A DNA stretch of 64,000 nt from Hyunsoonleella aestuarii (GCF_006148925.1 NZ_VAWB01000002.1:496001-560000), one strand, 5' to 3'; positions 44,301-53,697 are shown, numbered from the stretch's first letter. Program-made: numbers and translations. Notes: a model not told the origin generated them from the sequence alone.

Positions 44301-45080
44301 GATAACATATTCATAATCTTGAGGGTCAGTGTTTGGTATTTCTTCCCACCTTCTAACGACTACCGTAGCATCACCACCACCTTGTGTAAATTCTATAGTA
44401 ATTAAAATATCGCCTATTGTTCTCCCTCCTTCGGTACCAAGAGATGTAAAACCACCACTAAGACCATCTGGATTGGTTGTTTCCATTAAAGATTTTTGTA
44501 AAAATTCGAAGTCAATATAACTGCTTCCATTTATCACCTGCCTATCAGCAGCAAAAAGCACCCATAAATCATCAGCATTTCCTGATTTAATAACACCATT
44601 AATACCGGCTAAAAGCGTTGGATCTCCGTTAGTAAAGTGAATGGCTACATTTTGTATTTCATTTTTATTAGGAGAAGAGCCTTCTCCCCAAGTGTAAGTT
44701 CCTGGGTCATCATCAATTTTATTAGAACTTGTGAAAATGGTAGGATCCATATTAGTTATGTCATCTTGGAAAAAGAAAGTATTTGGATATAATAAACCAC
44801 TCCCATCTGGTAAAAATAATCCTCCAGGAGAACTGCCAGGTAAATCCGTTGGATTACTAAAGAACCAATCTCCAACATTGGCATTTGGTGTCCCTGCGAA
44901 AGCGTCACCATCCACACCAAAACCACCTTTTGGTGTTTGCACTGGTGCTGTCCCTTGAATATTCTGAGCTTGAGAAAACTGTATTGCCATTAAAATAACT
45001 AACAATGGCATTAATAAATTCTTCAGTAGCTCTTTATTTTCATAAAGCGCTTTAAGTTTGGTAAAATTGTACATAAACAT
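41301..45080 (-). CDS. T9SS surface protein with PKD-like tandem repeats
   Basis: A 1259-residue protein with an N-terminal MFMYNFTK, a hydrophobic segment (~20-38, LLMPLLVILMAIQFSQAQ) as signal peptide. The middle holds three identical 86-residue PKD-like units (about residues 448-705) and several further Ig-like domains. Near ~997 lies FRRWGWTN, part of a ~170-residue module shared with the 1492-residue protein. The end (VPFRDQVNISYKFEYETDVQINVYDVKGALIR ... VKKIIS) is a T9SS type A sorting domain. Likely an adhesin or gliding/surface protein. An ATG two codons later (MYNF) is an alternative start. Confidence 0.88.
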   Translation of the reverse strand: MFMYNFTKLKALYENKELLKNLLMPLLVILMAIQFSQAQNIQGTAPVQTPKGGFGVDGDAFAGTPNANVGDWFFSNPTDLPGSSPGGLFLPDGSGLLYPNTFFFQDDITNMDPTIFTSSNKIDDDPGTYTWGEGSSPNKNEIQNVAIHFTNGDPTLLAGINGVIKSGNADDLWVLFAADRQVINGSSYIDFEFLQKSLMETTNPDGLSGGFTSLGTEGGRTIGDILITIEFTQGGGDATVVVRRWEEIPNTDPQDYEYVIYTTYDAGDIYGTNNTVVTNVPFPVYNQAPVSTGLWQYMVNQWAEGAINLTSIFGNLDPCFNLSTVFCRTRTSGSSGTSELKDFPAPPVQLTLDLTPVASISTTGVCPGEDVIFTASSNIPVTNYEFFADANTNGVVDGGESLQSGASNTYTVVDGVGLSDGDIISVEVTTARGCSDVDTAATIIYENPTANAGSDKTDCDDNGTGSVVLNGSASGGTPNYSYSWAPATYLSDASVAEPTFSGAGPGMYTYTLTVTDDKGCTDTDEVKVTIYENPTANAGSDKTDCDDNGTGSVVLNGSASGGTPNYSYSWAPATYLSDASVAEPTFSGAGPGMYTYTLTVTDDKGCTDTDEVKVTIYENPTANAGSDKTDCDDNGTGSVVLNGSASGGTPNYSYSWAPATYLSDASVAEPTFSGAGPGMYTYTLTVTDDKGCTDTDEVKVTIYENPNCSITGNTFICPGDKTSFTASGGTSYVWKFDGNTISTSANTGDITLPGLYTVTVTDGNGCMKSCSETLRVGGTKVRPNVTPTSYCENDTQKPTTLCAYANVNGVPNATINWIGATKDGSPYNLTYNNNSDCPDAPTAVGSYKFFVEIKTDDNCVTSFGASTDFNVYPKPIVDAGLSPAALCSQGGSVQLTGSPVGGTWSGPYITAGGLFTVPVGGISAGDYEVTYTYTSPIEDGACTDSDKVTIPVVDCTECGTAFGVALNADKTAIDELVLDSNGGYVSGTSRCFREDSFRRWGWTNAIEPSAEPYTLDLYRGAGRCLLDKGEYVGYVTVNYNLDYTITVEFTPKDDSTGFDEIHLYVGCDPYPTNEGSGNYTVAPGQYNLTAEGLGFAEGWSTSTDAEKKITVPGGGMVYVIAHTVACTDTSEDDAPNGFVPRSGYGEFQGNVPSEGELGCEVVVDPWSKIDNSKVTAYPVPFRDQVNISYKFEYETDVQINVYDVKGALIRQVEDMNYTKGTYGTKTIDLSNGDDQMYFVRLTTSKESSVKKIISSKPQE
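42964..43737 (-). repeat. Three exact 258-bp tandem repeats
   Basis: Matching words recur at 42964, 43222, 43480 and 43738, a constant 258-bp period. The three units appear identical by eye, each encoding 86 residues of a PKD-like domain. Identity at synonymous sites means recent duplication or ongoing gene conversion; copy number may vary among strains or collapse in short-read assemblies. Confidence 0.92.
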
Positions 45081-45446
45081 AACATTTAAATTAAGTTAAT
45101 TAATTAATGAGTTTACATAACAATACAATAAGAAAAGTCGTAGAATGAGGGTTTTTACGAATCTTATTTAAAAAATAAAATTAGCATAACATGTTGTTGA
45201 CTAAAAAAGTAGTAAAATTGTGGGCATTCAATTTGCTATTAATCAAATGCTTTAATAAAAGGAGAAATAACTCACAAATTCTGTAAGCTTAGTAAATTTA
45301 ATAATTTTAGGATGAAGCCTAACATTAAAAATGACTTATTAGTTGATTTGTATTTTATAATCGATGAACTACAAAATCTCTCTATAATTAGACCATGTGC
45401 CTAAATAATAAAATAGAAATTATAGATAATTACTTACCGTAACCTT
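45081..45446. other. 366-bp intergenic region, leader of the 1259-residue gene
   Basis: No coding sequence. On the minus strand it holds the 5' leader of the surface gene and a conserved element at 45222-45260 shared with the 53.8-kb region. No terminator or riboswitch-like structure was recognised. Confidence 0.5.
45222..45260 (-). promoter_or_regulatory. Conserved upstream element, copy 1
   Basis: Contains AATTTGCTATTAATCAA (45230-45246), found identically at 53819-53835, with GGGCAT on one side and TGCT-TTAA-AAAA on the other. It lies 142-180 bp upstream of the start codon at 45080. Shared promoter or regulator site between the two paralogous surface protein genes is the likely reading. 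Confidence 0.5.
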
Positions 45447-47252
45447 CTAGTTTATAATTATTTTCTTAGTAACTGTTCCTATTTCAGAATTAAGTTTCAC
45501 CAAATAGATACCGCGAGAATATTGAGATACATTTATTGTATTCACTCTAGAATTATTAACAAGGTCTAATTTATAAACCTCTTTACCAAGTATATTAAAA
45601 ATCCTTATTTTACTTATATTTTGATAGCCGCTATTTTTAATATGTAGAGCATCTTTTACTGGATTTGGAAATATTGTAATGTCTTGATCAAGTTCTTCAT
45701 CGGCTAATGAAAGTCCTGGGTTTCCGCCAGAACAAGCGTGATTTATAGTTAAAGACTGACTGCATATACCACTTGATGAACTTCTATTTTGAATGTCTTG
45801 AGAACCCATTATATCTTCATTACTTAAACCTCTTAACATTTCACCACTAGATAAGGAATAATGCATAACTACATTTGTATCAATTACATGTCCCAATTGA
45901 TGTGCATGCCCTAACTCATGTACTGTAACACTTTCAAAATCTACCTCTCCTGATTGAGGATTGTTAGTTTCGAAATTCCAATTAATAGCATCGTTAAAAA
46001 TTATATCTGTATCTGTAACATACCACTTAATTTGTCCATCTTGATAACAGGCAGAATACGCTGAAAATGTTTGCCCTAGTGTGCTAAGCGGTAAGGTTCC
46101 AAAAGTTACAAGATTAACACCGTCATACGAATCTAATGTTGACGTCGTTGTAGTTGACCCCACTATCCAGTTCATACCAGACTCACAGCTCCAGGTTTCC
46201 ATAGCACTTTCGAATGGAGCCATGGCTTCTGAGGTGCTAAAACCTTCATTAATTGTCCAGCTCATACCTCCCATTCCGTTTAAATCTATATGTTGGGTTT
46301 GGAAATCTTCGTCGCCAGAGCCTATATCATAAGCTAAATTAATTTGCGAATAGTCTATTGTTAAGCTTGTATTGGATTCAATAGATCCATTTGAAGGTGT
46401 ATTAACCATAAATGTACCGGTTCCAGCTTCATCTGGGATTTCTACCTCAATTTTTGAGTCAGTCCAACTTAAGACTTGATTATCTAGCGCATCAGTATGC
46501 AATGCACCTCCATAATTAGCGTTACTAAACCCTACAGTTCCTTTAATGGTCCCAAAACCAGATCCATTAATAGTTAAAACACTCTTGGTTCCTGCGGAGT
46601 TTTCCGTTGCACTAAAAGATGCAATAGCTGGCGCCATAATAGACTTGCTGCTGTTAGTTTTAGTAAAAGTGCTAATATCTTTATTTAATACAAAATCGTT
46701 AACTATAACTGGTTGTTTACCACTATAAGAAATAATTTCATTGTAAAAGACATCTTTTATATTATCTATAATAGAGAACATATTGCTTACTCTATCATTT
46801 CGTTCATCATATTTATAAAATCCTTGGTTTGCTCCCAACGAATTAAATTTTGAAAATGAAATAGCTGATTTATTTTGAGTACTACTAGATTTAGTTTTTT
46901 CTAACATAAAAACACCTTTATCTCCTTTTCTAAGATTTAAACTATGTGATACTACTACAGCCTTCATATCTACAACACCACCTGCCGTAATAATCTCTAT
47001 AGATTCTGAAATTAATTCCCCCTTAAATACTTTGTATACTTTAATAATATTAGAGGTTGAAATCCTTGAATGAGTGTTATCCAAATAAGATTTTTTTGAA
47101 ATCACCTCACCTTCAATAATGGCATCTGATAACTCTATTTGTTTGTCAATTGAAATTTTATTAATCAAATTATGGTCTCGACTTTGACTATATAAGGAAG
47201 AAATAGAAAAAAAGAGACATACAATACTCAGTTTAAAGTAATACTTAGTCAT
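45447..47252 (-). CDS. T9SS-secreted metzincin-like metalloprotease
   Basis: A 601-residue exported protein (signal peptide MTKYYFKLSIVCLFFSISSLYSQ). An IPT/TIG-like domain spans ~205-300 (VLTINGSGFGTIKGTVGFSN). The zinc site HELGHAHQLGH near residue 443 keeps the three His spaced 1-5-11 and the Glu of the metzincins, but has Gln where the family usually has Gly at position 8; VMHYSLSSGEM supplies the Met-turn. The C-terminus (ITIFPNPVKDALHI ... KKIIIN) is a T9SS sorting domain. Probably a secreted protease acting outside the cell. Confidence 0.87.
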   Translation of the reverse strand: MTKYYFKLSIVCLFFSISSLYSQSRDHNLINKISIDKQIELSDAIIEGEVISKKSYLDNTHSRISTSNIIKVYKVFKGELISESIEIITAGGVVDMKAVVVSHSLNLRKGDKGVFMLEKTKSSSTQNKSAISFSKFNSLGANQGFYKYDERNDRVSNMFSIIDNIKDVFYNEIISYSGKQPVIVNDFVLNKDISTFTKTNSSKSIMAPAIASFSATENSAGTKSVLTINGSGFGTIKGTVGFSNANYGGALHTDALDNQVLSWTDSKIEVEIPDEAGTGTFMVNTPSNGSIESNTSLTIDYSQINLAYDIGSGDEDFQTQHIDLNGMGGMSWTINEGFSTSEAMAPFESAMETWSCESGMNWIVGSTTTTSTLDSYDGVNLVTFGTLPLSTLGQTFSAYSACYQDGQIKWYVTDTDIIFNDAINWNFETNNPQSGEVDFESVTVHELGHAHQLGHVIDTNVVMHYSLSSGEMLRGLSNEDIMGSQDIQNRSSSSGICSQSLTINHACSGGNPGLSLADEELDQDITIFPNPVKDALHIKNSGYQNISKIRIFNILGKEVYKLDLVNNSRVNTINVSQYSRGIYLVKLNSEIGTVTKKIIIN

Positions 47253-47759
47253 AATATGGTAGATTTGGGATAACTAAACTACAAAATTATGACATATTAT
47301 CCGATAAAAAAGTATTTAATCGATGAAATACGTTTATTTTAACAAATTATGTAAGAAAAAGAATATAATAACTATAAATATATGTTGGTTAATTATTTTC
47401 CAAGTTACAATACCACAGTTTACAGAATAGTTAGTGGTTAAATGTATTAAACTTGAATAATCTATAATGATAGCTTATTTTATAATAGCAAATAGCCTGG
47501 AATTCATTTTATCTAAAAATGAAAACTAGCGCATTAATGAGCATTTAAAATTTATACACTTCTTAAAGTCAAGATATTAACTAAACTGTTCAATTTTCAA
47601 ATAATGTAGAATTCAATATTTAAATCAAAAACAACTAAATTATACATATTTTCTTACTTTATAGTGCATATATTATGCATTTTATCGATAAAATGACATA
47701 TTATTAGGTTTAAATGTTATAATACTTTTATATTTATCCCAAATCTTAACCTATTTATT
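47253..47759. other. 507-bp intergenic region
   Basis: Divergent promoter region between a minus-strand protease gene and a plus-strand repeat protein gene. It is very AT-rich, with no credible ORF. The only structured element found is an 18-bp perfect palindrome at 47678-47695. Confidence 0.5.
47678..47695. promoter_or_regulatory. 18-bp perfect palindrome
   Basis: CATTTTATCGATAAAATG is perfectly self-complementary, 65 bp upstream of the start codon at 47760. The size and symmetry suit a dimeric regulator site. No second copy was noticed in the window. Confidence 0.4.
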
Positions 47760-49139
47760 ATGAAAAAAATTACGTTCATTTTAGCATTGTTTGTGCTAAT
47801 GCCAACTTTTTTTTGTCAAGCACAACTTTTTAGTTCTAAGAAAAGTATTAATAATTCTACTGGAAACTTACCAAGTGTAATTGATTCTGGCAATTTAGAT
47901 AATGATTCCAATATAGATATTGTAATAGGCACTACTTATGGTGGTACTATTGAATGGTATAAGAATAATGGAAATGGAACTTTTAGTTTACAAACATTAG
48001 TTACTTCTACACTTACTGGAGTACTTGGATTGGCTATAGCCGATCTAGACAACGATTTAGATAATGATATAGTGGCATCTTCATATTTTTCAGGACAAGT
48101 TGTCTGGTATGAAAATGATGGTTCTGGAAATTTTGGCTCAGCGCAACTAATTGCCTCTGGCATTGGTGAAGCTGGAACTGTTAAAGTTGGAAAGATTGAT
48201 AATAATAATACTATTGATGTTGTAGTTGCTGCAGGAGCATCTGGTGAGGTTAGATGGTTTTCAAATAATGGAAATGGCACATTTACCAGTAGTTATGTTG
48301 TTGGAAACAATGGATTAACACCACGAAGTATTGATTTGGCTGATTTTAATGGTGATGGAGATTTAGATGTTGTTGTTGGCTTTAGGGATACTCAAAATGT
48401 TGAACTTTATGAAAATCAACTGGCAAATAGTGGTTCAACTACTTTTTTGAGGGATGCGAACGGTTCTATTTCATCTAGTAATTCAGATCTAAACGAAGTT
48501 TCTTTTGGTGATGTGGATAATGATAATAATCTCGACATTATTAAAGTAAATAAAAACGGCATGACTTCATGGTATAAAAAAGAAAGTAATGGTACTTTTA
48601 GTGAACATAATTTATCAACAACATATAGTAAACCAGCTACAGCAATGGTAGCAGATTACGATGATGACTCTACAAACGATATCATTGTTGGGTATGCAAA
48701 TAGTGGAACCGACCCATTGACATGGCGCGACAACTCTGGTCCAGAGTCATTAATTGATAATACCCAAGACGATATAAACCAAATTACAATAAATGATTTT
48801 GATGGTGATGGTGATTTAGATGTTGCTAGTATCTCTCAAGGTCAAAATGATTTAAATTGGTTTGAAAATTTAACTTATTCGCCATCTTTAAGTGTAGTAA
48901 ACAAAAATATTACGTCGTTTAAAGTTTATCCGAATCCAGCTAAAAATGAAATCAATTTTCAAGTAAATAATTTTAGCAATAATTTTAATGTTGATATTTT
49001 TAATGTAACTGGTAAAAAAATAATAGAAGCCACCATTAGTATTGGAAATCCTAAGTTGGATATTTCTAGTTTATCCAAAGGTGTTTATCTATTAAATATT
49101 AAAGATTTTAGCACAACCTTAAAGTTTGTAAAACTGTAA
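47760..49139 (+). CDS. T9SS cargo protein with FG-GAP/VCBS repeats
   Basis: A 459-residue exported protein (signal peptide through FFCQAQ). About seven FG-GAP/VCBS blades follow, each with a D-x-D-x-D-x-D/N calcium-loop pattern: DLDNDLDNDIV, DFNGDGDLDVVVG, DVDNDNNLDII, DYDDDSTNDIIVG and DFDGDGDLDVAS. They should fold as an integrin alpha-like beta-propeller. The last ~80 residues (FKVYPNPAKNEINFQV ... LKFVKL) are a T9SS type A sorting domain. Likely a secreted ligand-binding or carbohydrate-binding protein. Confidence 0.9.
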   Translation: MKKITFILALFVLMPTFFCQAQLFSSKKSINNSTGNLPSVIDSGNLDNDSNIDIVIGTTYGGTIEWYKNNGNGTFSLQTLVTSTLTGVLGLAIADLDNDLDNDIVASSYFSGQVVWYENDGSGNFGSAQLIASGIGEAGTVKVGKIDNNNTIDVVVAAGASGEVRWFSNNGNGTFTSSYVVGNNGLTPRSIDLADFNGDGDLDVVVGFRDTQNVELYENQLANSGSTTFLRDANGSISSSNSDLNEVSFGDVDNDNNLDIIKVNKNGMTSWYKKESNGTFSEHNLSTTYSKPATAMVADYDDDSTNDIIVGYANSGTDPLTWRDNSGPESLIDNTQDDINQITINDFDGDGDLDVASISQGQNDLNWFENLTYSPSLSVVNKNITSFKVYPNPAKNEINFQVNNFSNNFNVDIFNVTGKKIIEATISIGNPKLDISSLSKGVYLLNIKDFSTTLKFVKL

Positions 49140-49160
49140 GTTAAATACAGAGTTTTAAGT

Positions 49161-49202
49161 AAAAAAAAAGGAGTGGTTGTAAACCACTCCTTTTTTTTTT
49201 TT
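49161..49202. terminator. Bidirectional terminator between convergent genes
   Basis: GGAGTGGTT (49170-49178) and AACCACTCC (49182-49190) form a perfect stem with a 3-nt loop, flanked by nine A and twelve T residues. It serves both the FG-GAP gene (stop at 49139) and the convergent 1492-residue gene (stop at 49219). Confidence 0.95.
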
Positions 49203-49218
49203 GATTAATTAATATTTA

Positions 49219-52200
49219 CTATTGCGGACTAGAAGATACTATCTTCTTAACAACAGTTCCTTCTTTAGTTGTTAATCTTACAAAGTACATCTGGTTATCC
49301 ATTCTTGAAAGATTAATTTTAGAGGTATCCACGGTACCTTTAATGTAATGTGTATTATCAGAATATCTGATTAACGCACCTTTCATATCGAATACTTCAA
49401 TCTTAACATCAGTATCGTAATCGAATGAATACTTAATATTCACTTCTTGATCGAATGGTACTGGGTAAGCCTTGAAGTCTAAAGTTTTAGACAACGAATC
49501 GTCTGTACTAGGAGGATTACAAGTGCCTTCTTCTATGCCACAACCACATTCACCTGGAGATGTTTTATTAGCATCGTCAGGACATCCGTCACAACCATCT
49601 GGTAAGCCATCACCGTCTGTGTCTATAGTATCATCAAATCCTGGGCAAATATCTACATCACCACAGACACCATCACCATCTGCATCATTGAACGGATCAT
49701 TTGGACATACATCGCAAATATCACCGATGCCATCGCCATCAGTATCTAATTGATTTTCATTATCATCATTTGGACAGTTATCACAGGCATCACCGTAAGA
49801 ATCGGTGTCTGAATTAGCTTGATCCATATTAGCTACGGACGGACAATTATCACATGGATAATCTTCCACACTATCACCATCGCTATCATTATTCAGGCAG
49901 CTAGTATTTTCTCCAGAGAATGAAATCATCCCATTTTCGTTGTCAGATAGTATTTCACTCATACTAGTGCACATACAAAGTACTTGACAAGTCACTGCAT
50001 GAGCAATAACATATATTGGTCCTGTTACATCAGTAACTTTAACACTATAGTTTCTTACATAACCTAAGTTAGATGGATTGTAAGGATATTGGCCAGGTGC
50101 CACTGTATTTGTCCCATTTTTCTTTGGATATGGATCACAACCCACATATACATGAGCTTCGCTCATTACATATCCTGGTTCCTCAATATCATAAGTAACT
50201 GTTACCATACCATTCGAATAATTAACAATAACATCACCAACATTAGTTCCTTTACCAGTATCGCATTGCGCCGCTCCTGCATATAAAGGCATTGTGTATT
50301 CACCTTCGCATTCTAGATAATTAGTCCAACCCCATCTTCTAAAGTCTGGGATAAAGCAATTAGCTCCTTCATCGTCCATAGCGAAGGCTGTTTCACATTC
50401 ACCAACTAAATCCCACTCTTCAACATATTCAACTGTAACCGTTTGAGCTGCATTACCAGCGCAGTCTGATTTATTAAATACATACTCATAGGTTGCAGAA
50501 CATTCATCTGAACCTATAAGATTTTTATAGGCTTTTATAGGCTCTCCACTATCACAATTATCACTCCAAGTAGTTTCCAAATACTCCGGTACATCTCCGT
50601 TACATACATAACCATCAGGCAGAGGAGTAATTGTTGGAGCTATCGTATCATCAATTGTATAAACATGTGCCCATGTATCACTGTTTCCTTCACAGTCTGT
50701 ATAAGTCCAAGTGTATGTACGAGTACCTTCACAAGTGATAGGGTCTGGATCGTCTGTAATTACTGGACCTGTTGGTGTAAGAACATTTCCACAATTGTCA
50801 TTGACTGACGGAGGTGTAATACCATTTCCATTTGCATTTACCTCACACTCGACTGTGGACGCTCCATTTGCATCTAATACCTCAAACCCTTCGTACTCAA
50901 TCGTTACTGTGTGTACATAATCTTGAGTGTTTCCTTCACAATCTGTATATGTCCAAGTGTAGGTAATGTCACCTTCACATACTGGACTTGCAGATACAAC
51001 TACAGCACCAGGCTGTAATATATTACCACAGTTATCTTTTACCTCTGGTAATGTTGGTGGAACAATGTCTGCCTCACAGGCAACAGTAGCGCTCGTTGGT
51101 GTAATTGCTCCAAACGGCTCGTACTCAATCGTTACTGTGTGTACATAATCTTGAGTGTTTCCTTCACAATCTGTATATGTCCAAGTGTAGGTAATGTCAC
51201 CTTCACATACTGGACTTGCAGATACAACTACAGCACCAGGCTGTAATATATTACCACAGTTATCTTTTACCTCTGGTAATGTTGGTGGAACAATGTCTGC
51301 CTCACAGGCAACAGTAGCGCTCGTTGGTGTAATTGCTCCAAACGGCTCGTACTCAATCGTTACTGTGTGTACATAATCTTGAGTGTTTCCTTCACAATCT
51401 GTATATGTCCAAGTGTAGGTAATGTCACCTTCACATACTGGACTTGCAGATACAACTACAGCACCAGGCTGTAATATATTACCACAGTTATCTTTTACCT
51501 CTGGTAATGTTGGTGGAACAATGTCTGCCTCACAGGCAACAGTAGCGCTCGTTGGTGTAATTGCTCCAAACGGCTCGTACTCTACATTTATAGTTTGAGT
51601 AACATCAATGAATTTACCACAGTTATCTGTAACTCTATATGTTCTAGTTATAGTAGGTTCACATGGATCATTATCAGATTCATCTTTTACCCAAGTTACC
51701 GTTGGAGTTCCACAATTATCAGCTGCATCAATAACAACATTTATATTAGGGTCTGGAATATTATCTATACAAGCTACAGTAATACCCTGTGGGTTTGAAG
51801 CAGTAGGGTCCTCATTGTCAGCAGCAACAGTAAAAGTCCTCGTACAACATTCAATTTGCCCACACTCATCACTTGCCACATAATGAACTGTTAACGAACC
51901 ACCATTACATACAAAACTTGTAAAATCATAACTTCCTGTGTACTCAGTTCCATCGGAAACACAATCACCATTTATGGTTCCTCCAATATAAATTTTTTCA
52001 GTAACTATTCCTACTCCATTAGAGTTCGTGAACAAATCAACAAAATCATCAAATGCATCACTAATTCCTTGTTCAGATAAACAAGCTCCCAAATCTGGAT
52101 CTGTAGGACATGTAATACTTAAATCTGAACCTGGCTCTGAATCAATAGAAGCTGTACTAAAACAACTAGAATCTGGTAATCCTGTAATAGAATCGATGGT

Positions 52201-53697
52201 TCCTGCAGTTGCATAAACCGTATAAGTTCCTGCTTCAGTAACCACAAACTGATTCCCTGTTACTCCTGTGTAAACACCATCTTTAAACCAACTATAAGTA
52301 ATAATTAACTGGCCTGGATTAATTAAACTTGCCGTTAATACAGTATTTCCTGCAACGCAATTTTCTGCAATTTGAGGTTCAATTTCTAAAGTATCACCAA
52401 AATCAAAAGGACCTACTAAATCTTTAAGTTCCGCAACAAATGAATCGGAAGAACGCGTTTTTACTAAGAAGCTTCCAAAAGGGCTTTCACATTGTTCTCC
52501 AGCATCGGCATTACTATCTAAACCAAATGCTGTCGCATTAATGGCTATTTCTGCAAATCCAAATTGTGGATATAACCCATCATCAGATATATCTCCTCCT
52601 CTATCTATTGTTGGCCAAGGTGTTCCCTCAACCGCACTATCAGCATTTACTTGAGCCCAAATAGCAGTAGCTCCTCCTTTAGGAACAATTTGAGCATAGC
52701 CATAGGTGCCAGCATCTAAACCACCATCATAATAATCAAAACCGCCATTTCCATCTCCAAATAAGAATGGTAAATTTGGTCTATCATTTAAAAGTTCTAA
52801 CTCAGCTTGACCAATACCTACTAAATCAATCCAAACAAACACGCGAATATCTGCTACATTACCTCCGTTAGTGTAATTAACAGATAAAATAATATCTCCT
52901 AATTGCGATGGAATACCATCAGCCTCAAATTCAAATGCAGTATGACCACCTTGTTGGCCATAACTTGGATCTTCGTAAACAATGGATTCATTCTCAACTT
53001 TTATTTTACCTCTAAAATATTCAAAATCAATATAACTAGTACCATCTTGACTACGCGTGGAGGCTCCAACAAAAGCAAATTCTTGCCCAGCGAATGCACC
53101 ACCAAATGGGGCTTCTCTTCTTAAATGGGCATATACATCAATAATATCATTTTTTTGAGGAACATCACCATTTTTAATGGTCCAAGTCATTGGATTTTGT
53201 ATGTTCTTATCACTGGTTGCTCCAAAAACAGTCCCGTCTTTAAATTTACCATTAGTGCGCTGATCTCTTGCATATAATCCATCAATCCAAGTTCTAAAAG
53301 TGACAGGATCAACCCAAAATGGCTCTTGTGACATATCCAATCTTACAGCGATATTCTCTCCAGTATCTAAACCACTGGGATAGATGGAAGTATCTATTAC
53401 ACCCAGTCCTGGTGCTCCGTTCATATAGTCGAACCAATCGTCGGTCCCGGATGCCGGTAAATTGCTAAAGGAAAGAACGTCGGCTTCAACATCTGCATCA
53501 ACGCCAAACCCTGCAATTGGATCTGTTTGGAGCGGAACAGCTTGAGCCATTAAATTACTTACACTCAACAAAAAAAGCATAACTACAGCTAAACTGGTTA
53601 TACTTTTAAATGTTTTTCTTAGTAAACTAAGACAACACGCCATTAAATTTAAAGAGGTTTCACTCTTTGGTTTTTGGGTAAAATTGTACATTAACAT
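49219..53697 (-). CDS. T9SS surface protein with exact tandem repeats and thrombospondin type 3 repeats
   Basis: A 1492-residue protein with MLMYNFTQ at the N-terminus and a hydrophobic signal (~36-51). Order: ~400-residue N-terminal region homologous to that of the 1259-residue protein; Ig/HYR-like domains with D-N-C-G motifs; three identical 76-residue units (~707-935); FRRWGWTN module (~1120); thrombospondin type 3-like calcium repeats (~1260-1390; D-x-D-x-D-G-x-x-D); and a T9SS sorting domain (AYPVPFDQEVNIKYSF ... VKKIVSSS). A large calcium-dependent adhesin-like protein, probably exported by T9SS. Confidence 0.88.
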   Translation of the reverse strand: MLMYNFTQKPKSETSLNLMACCLSLLRKTFKSITSLAVVMLFLLSVSNLMAQAVPLQTDPIAGFGVDADVEADVLSFSNLPASGTDDWFDYMNGAPGLGVIDTSIYPSGLDTGENIAVRLDMSQEPFWVDPVTFRTWIDGLYARDQRTNGKFKDGTVFGATSDKNIQNPMTWTIKNGDVPQKNDIIDVYAHLRREAPFGGAFAGQEFAFVGASTRSQDGTSYIDFEYFRGKIKVENESIVYEDPSYGQQGGHTAFEFEADGIPSQLGDIILSVNYTNGGNVADIRVFVWIDLVGIGQAELELLNDRPNLPFLFGDGNGGFDYYDGGLDAGTYGYAQIVPKGGATAIWAQVNADSAVEGTPWPTIDRGGDISDDGLYPQFGFAEIAINATAFGLDSNADAGEQCESPFGSFLVKTRSSDSFVAELKDLVGPFDFGDTLEIEPQIAENCVAGNTVLTASLINPGQLIITYSWFKDGVYTGVTGNQFVVTEAGTYTVYATAGTIDSITGLPDSSCFSTASIDSEPGSDLSITCPTDPDLGACLSEQGISDAFDDFVDLFTNSNGVGIVTEKIYIGGTINGDCVSDGTEYTGSYDFTSFVCNGGSLTVHYVASDECGQIECCTRTFTVAADNEDPTASNPQGITVACIDNIPDPNINVVIDAADNCGTPTVTWVKDESDNDPCEPTITRTYRVTDNCGKFIDVTQTINVEYEPFGAITPTSATVACEADIVPPTLPEVKDNCGNILQPGAVVVSASPVCEGDITYTWTYTDCEGNTQDYVHTVTIEYEPFGAITPTSATVACEADIVPPTLPEVKDNCGNILQPGAVVVSASPVCEGDITYTWTYTDCEGNTQDYVHTVTIEYEPFGAITPTSATVACEADIVPPTLPEVKDNCGNILQPGAVVVSASPVCEGDITYTWTYTDCEGNTQDYVHTVTIEYEGFEVLDANGASTVECEVNANGNGITPPSVNDNCGNVLTPTGPVITDDPDPITCEGTRTYTWTYTDCEGNSDTWAHVYTIDDTIAPTITPLPDGYVCNGDVPEYLETTWSDNCDSGEPIKAYKNLIGSDECSATYEYVFNKSDCAGNAAQTVTVEYVEEWDLVGECETAFAMDDEGANCFIPDFRRWGWTNYLECEGEYTMPLYAGAAQCDTGKGTNVGDVIVNYSNGMVTVTYDIEEPGYVMSEAHVYVGCDPYPKKNGTNTVAPGQYPYNPSNLGYVRNYSVKVTDVTGPIYVIAHAVTCQVLCMCTSMSEILSDNENGMISFSGENTSCLNNDSDGDSVEDYPCDNCPSVANMDQANSDTDSYGDACDNCPNDDNENQLDTDGDGIGDICDVCPNDPFNDADGDGVCGDVDICPGFDDTIDTDGDGLPDGCDGCPDDANKTSPGECGCGIEEGTCNPPSTDDSLSKTLDFKAYPVPFDQEVNIKYSFDYDTDVKIEVFDMKGALIRYSDNTHYIKGTVDTSKINLSRMDNQMYFVRLTTKEGTVVKKIVSSSPQ
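50892..51575 (-). repeat. Three exact 228-bp tandem repeats
   Basis: Matching words recur at 50892, 51120, 51348 and 51576, a 228-bp period. The three units read identically, each encoding 76 residues with the core ACEADIVPPTLPEVKDNCGN. Identity at silent positions shows recent amplification or gene conversion. Confidence 0.92.

Noticed and set aside
50892-51575. Plus-strand ORFs of 60 residues repeated in the 1492-residue gene
   Set aside because: They are antisense shadows of the exact coding repeats and share their period; no independent start signals.
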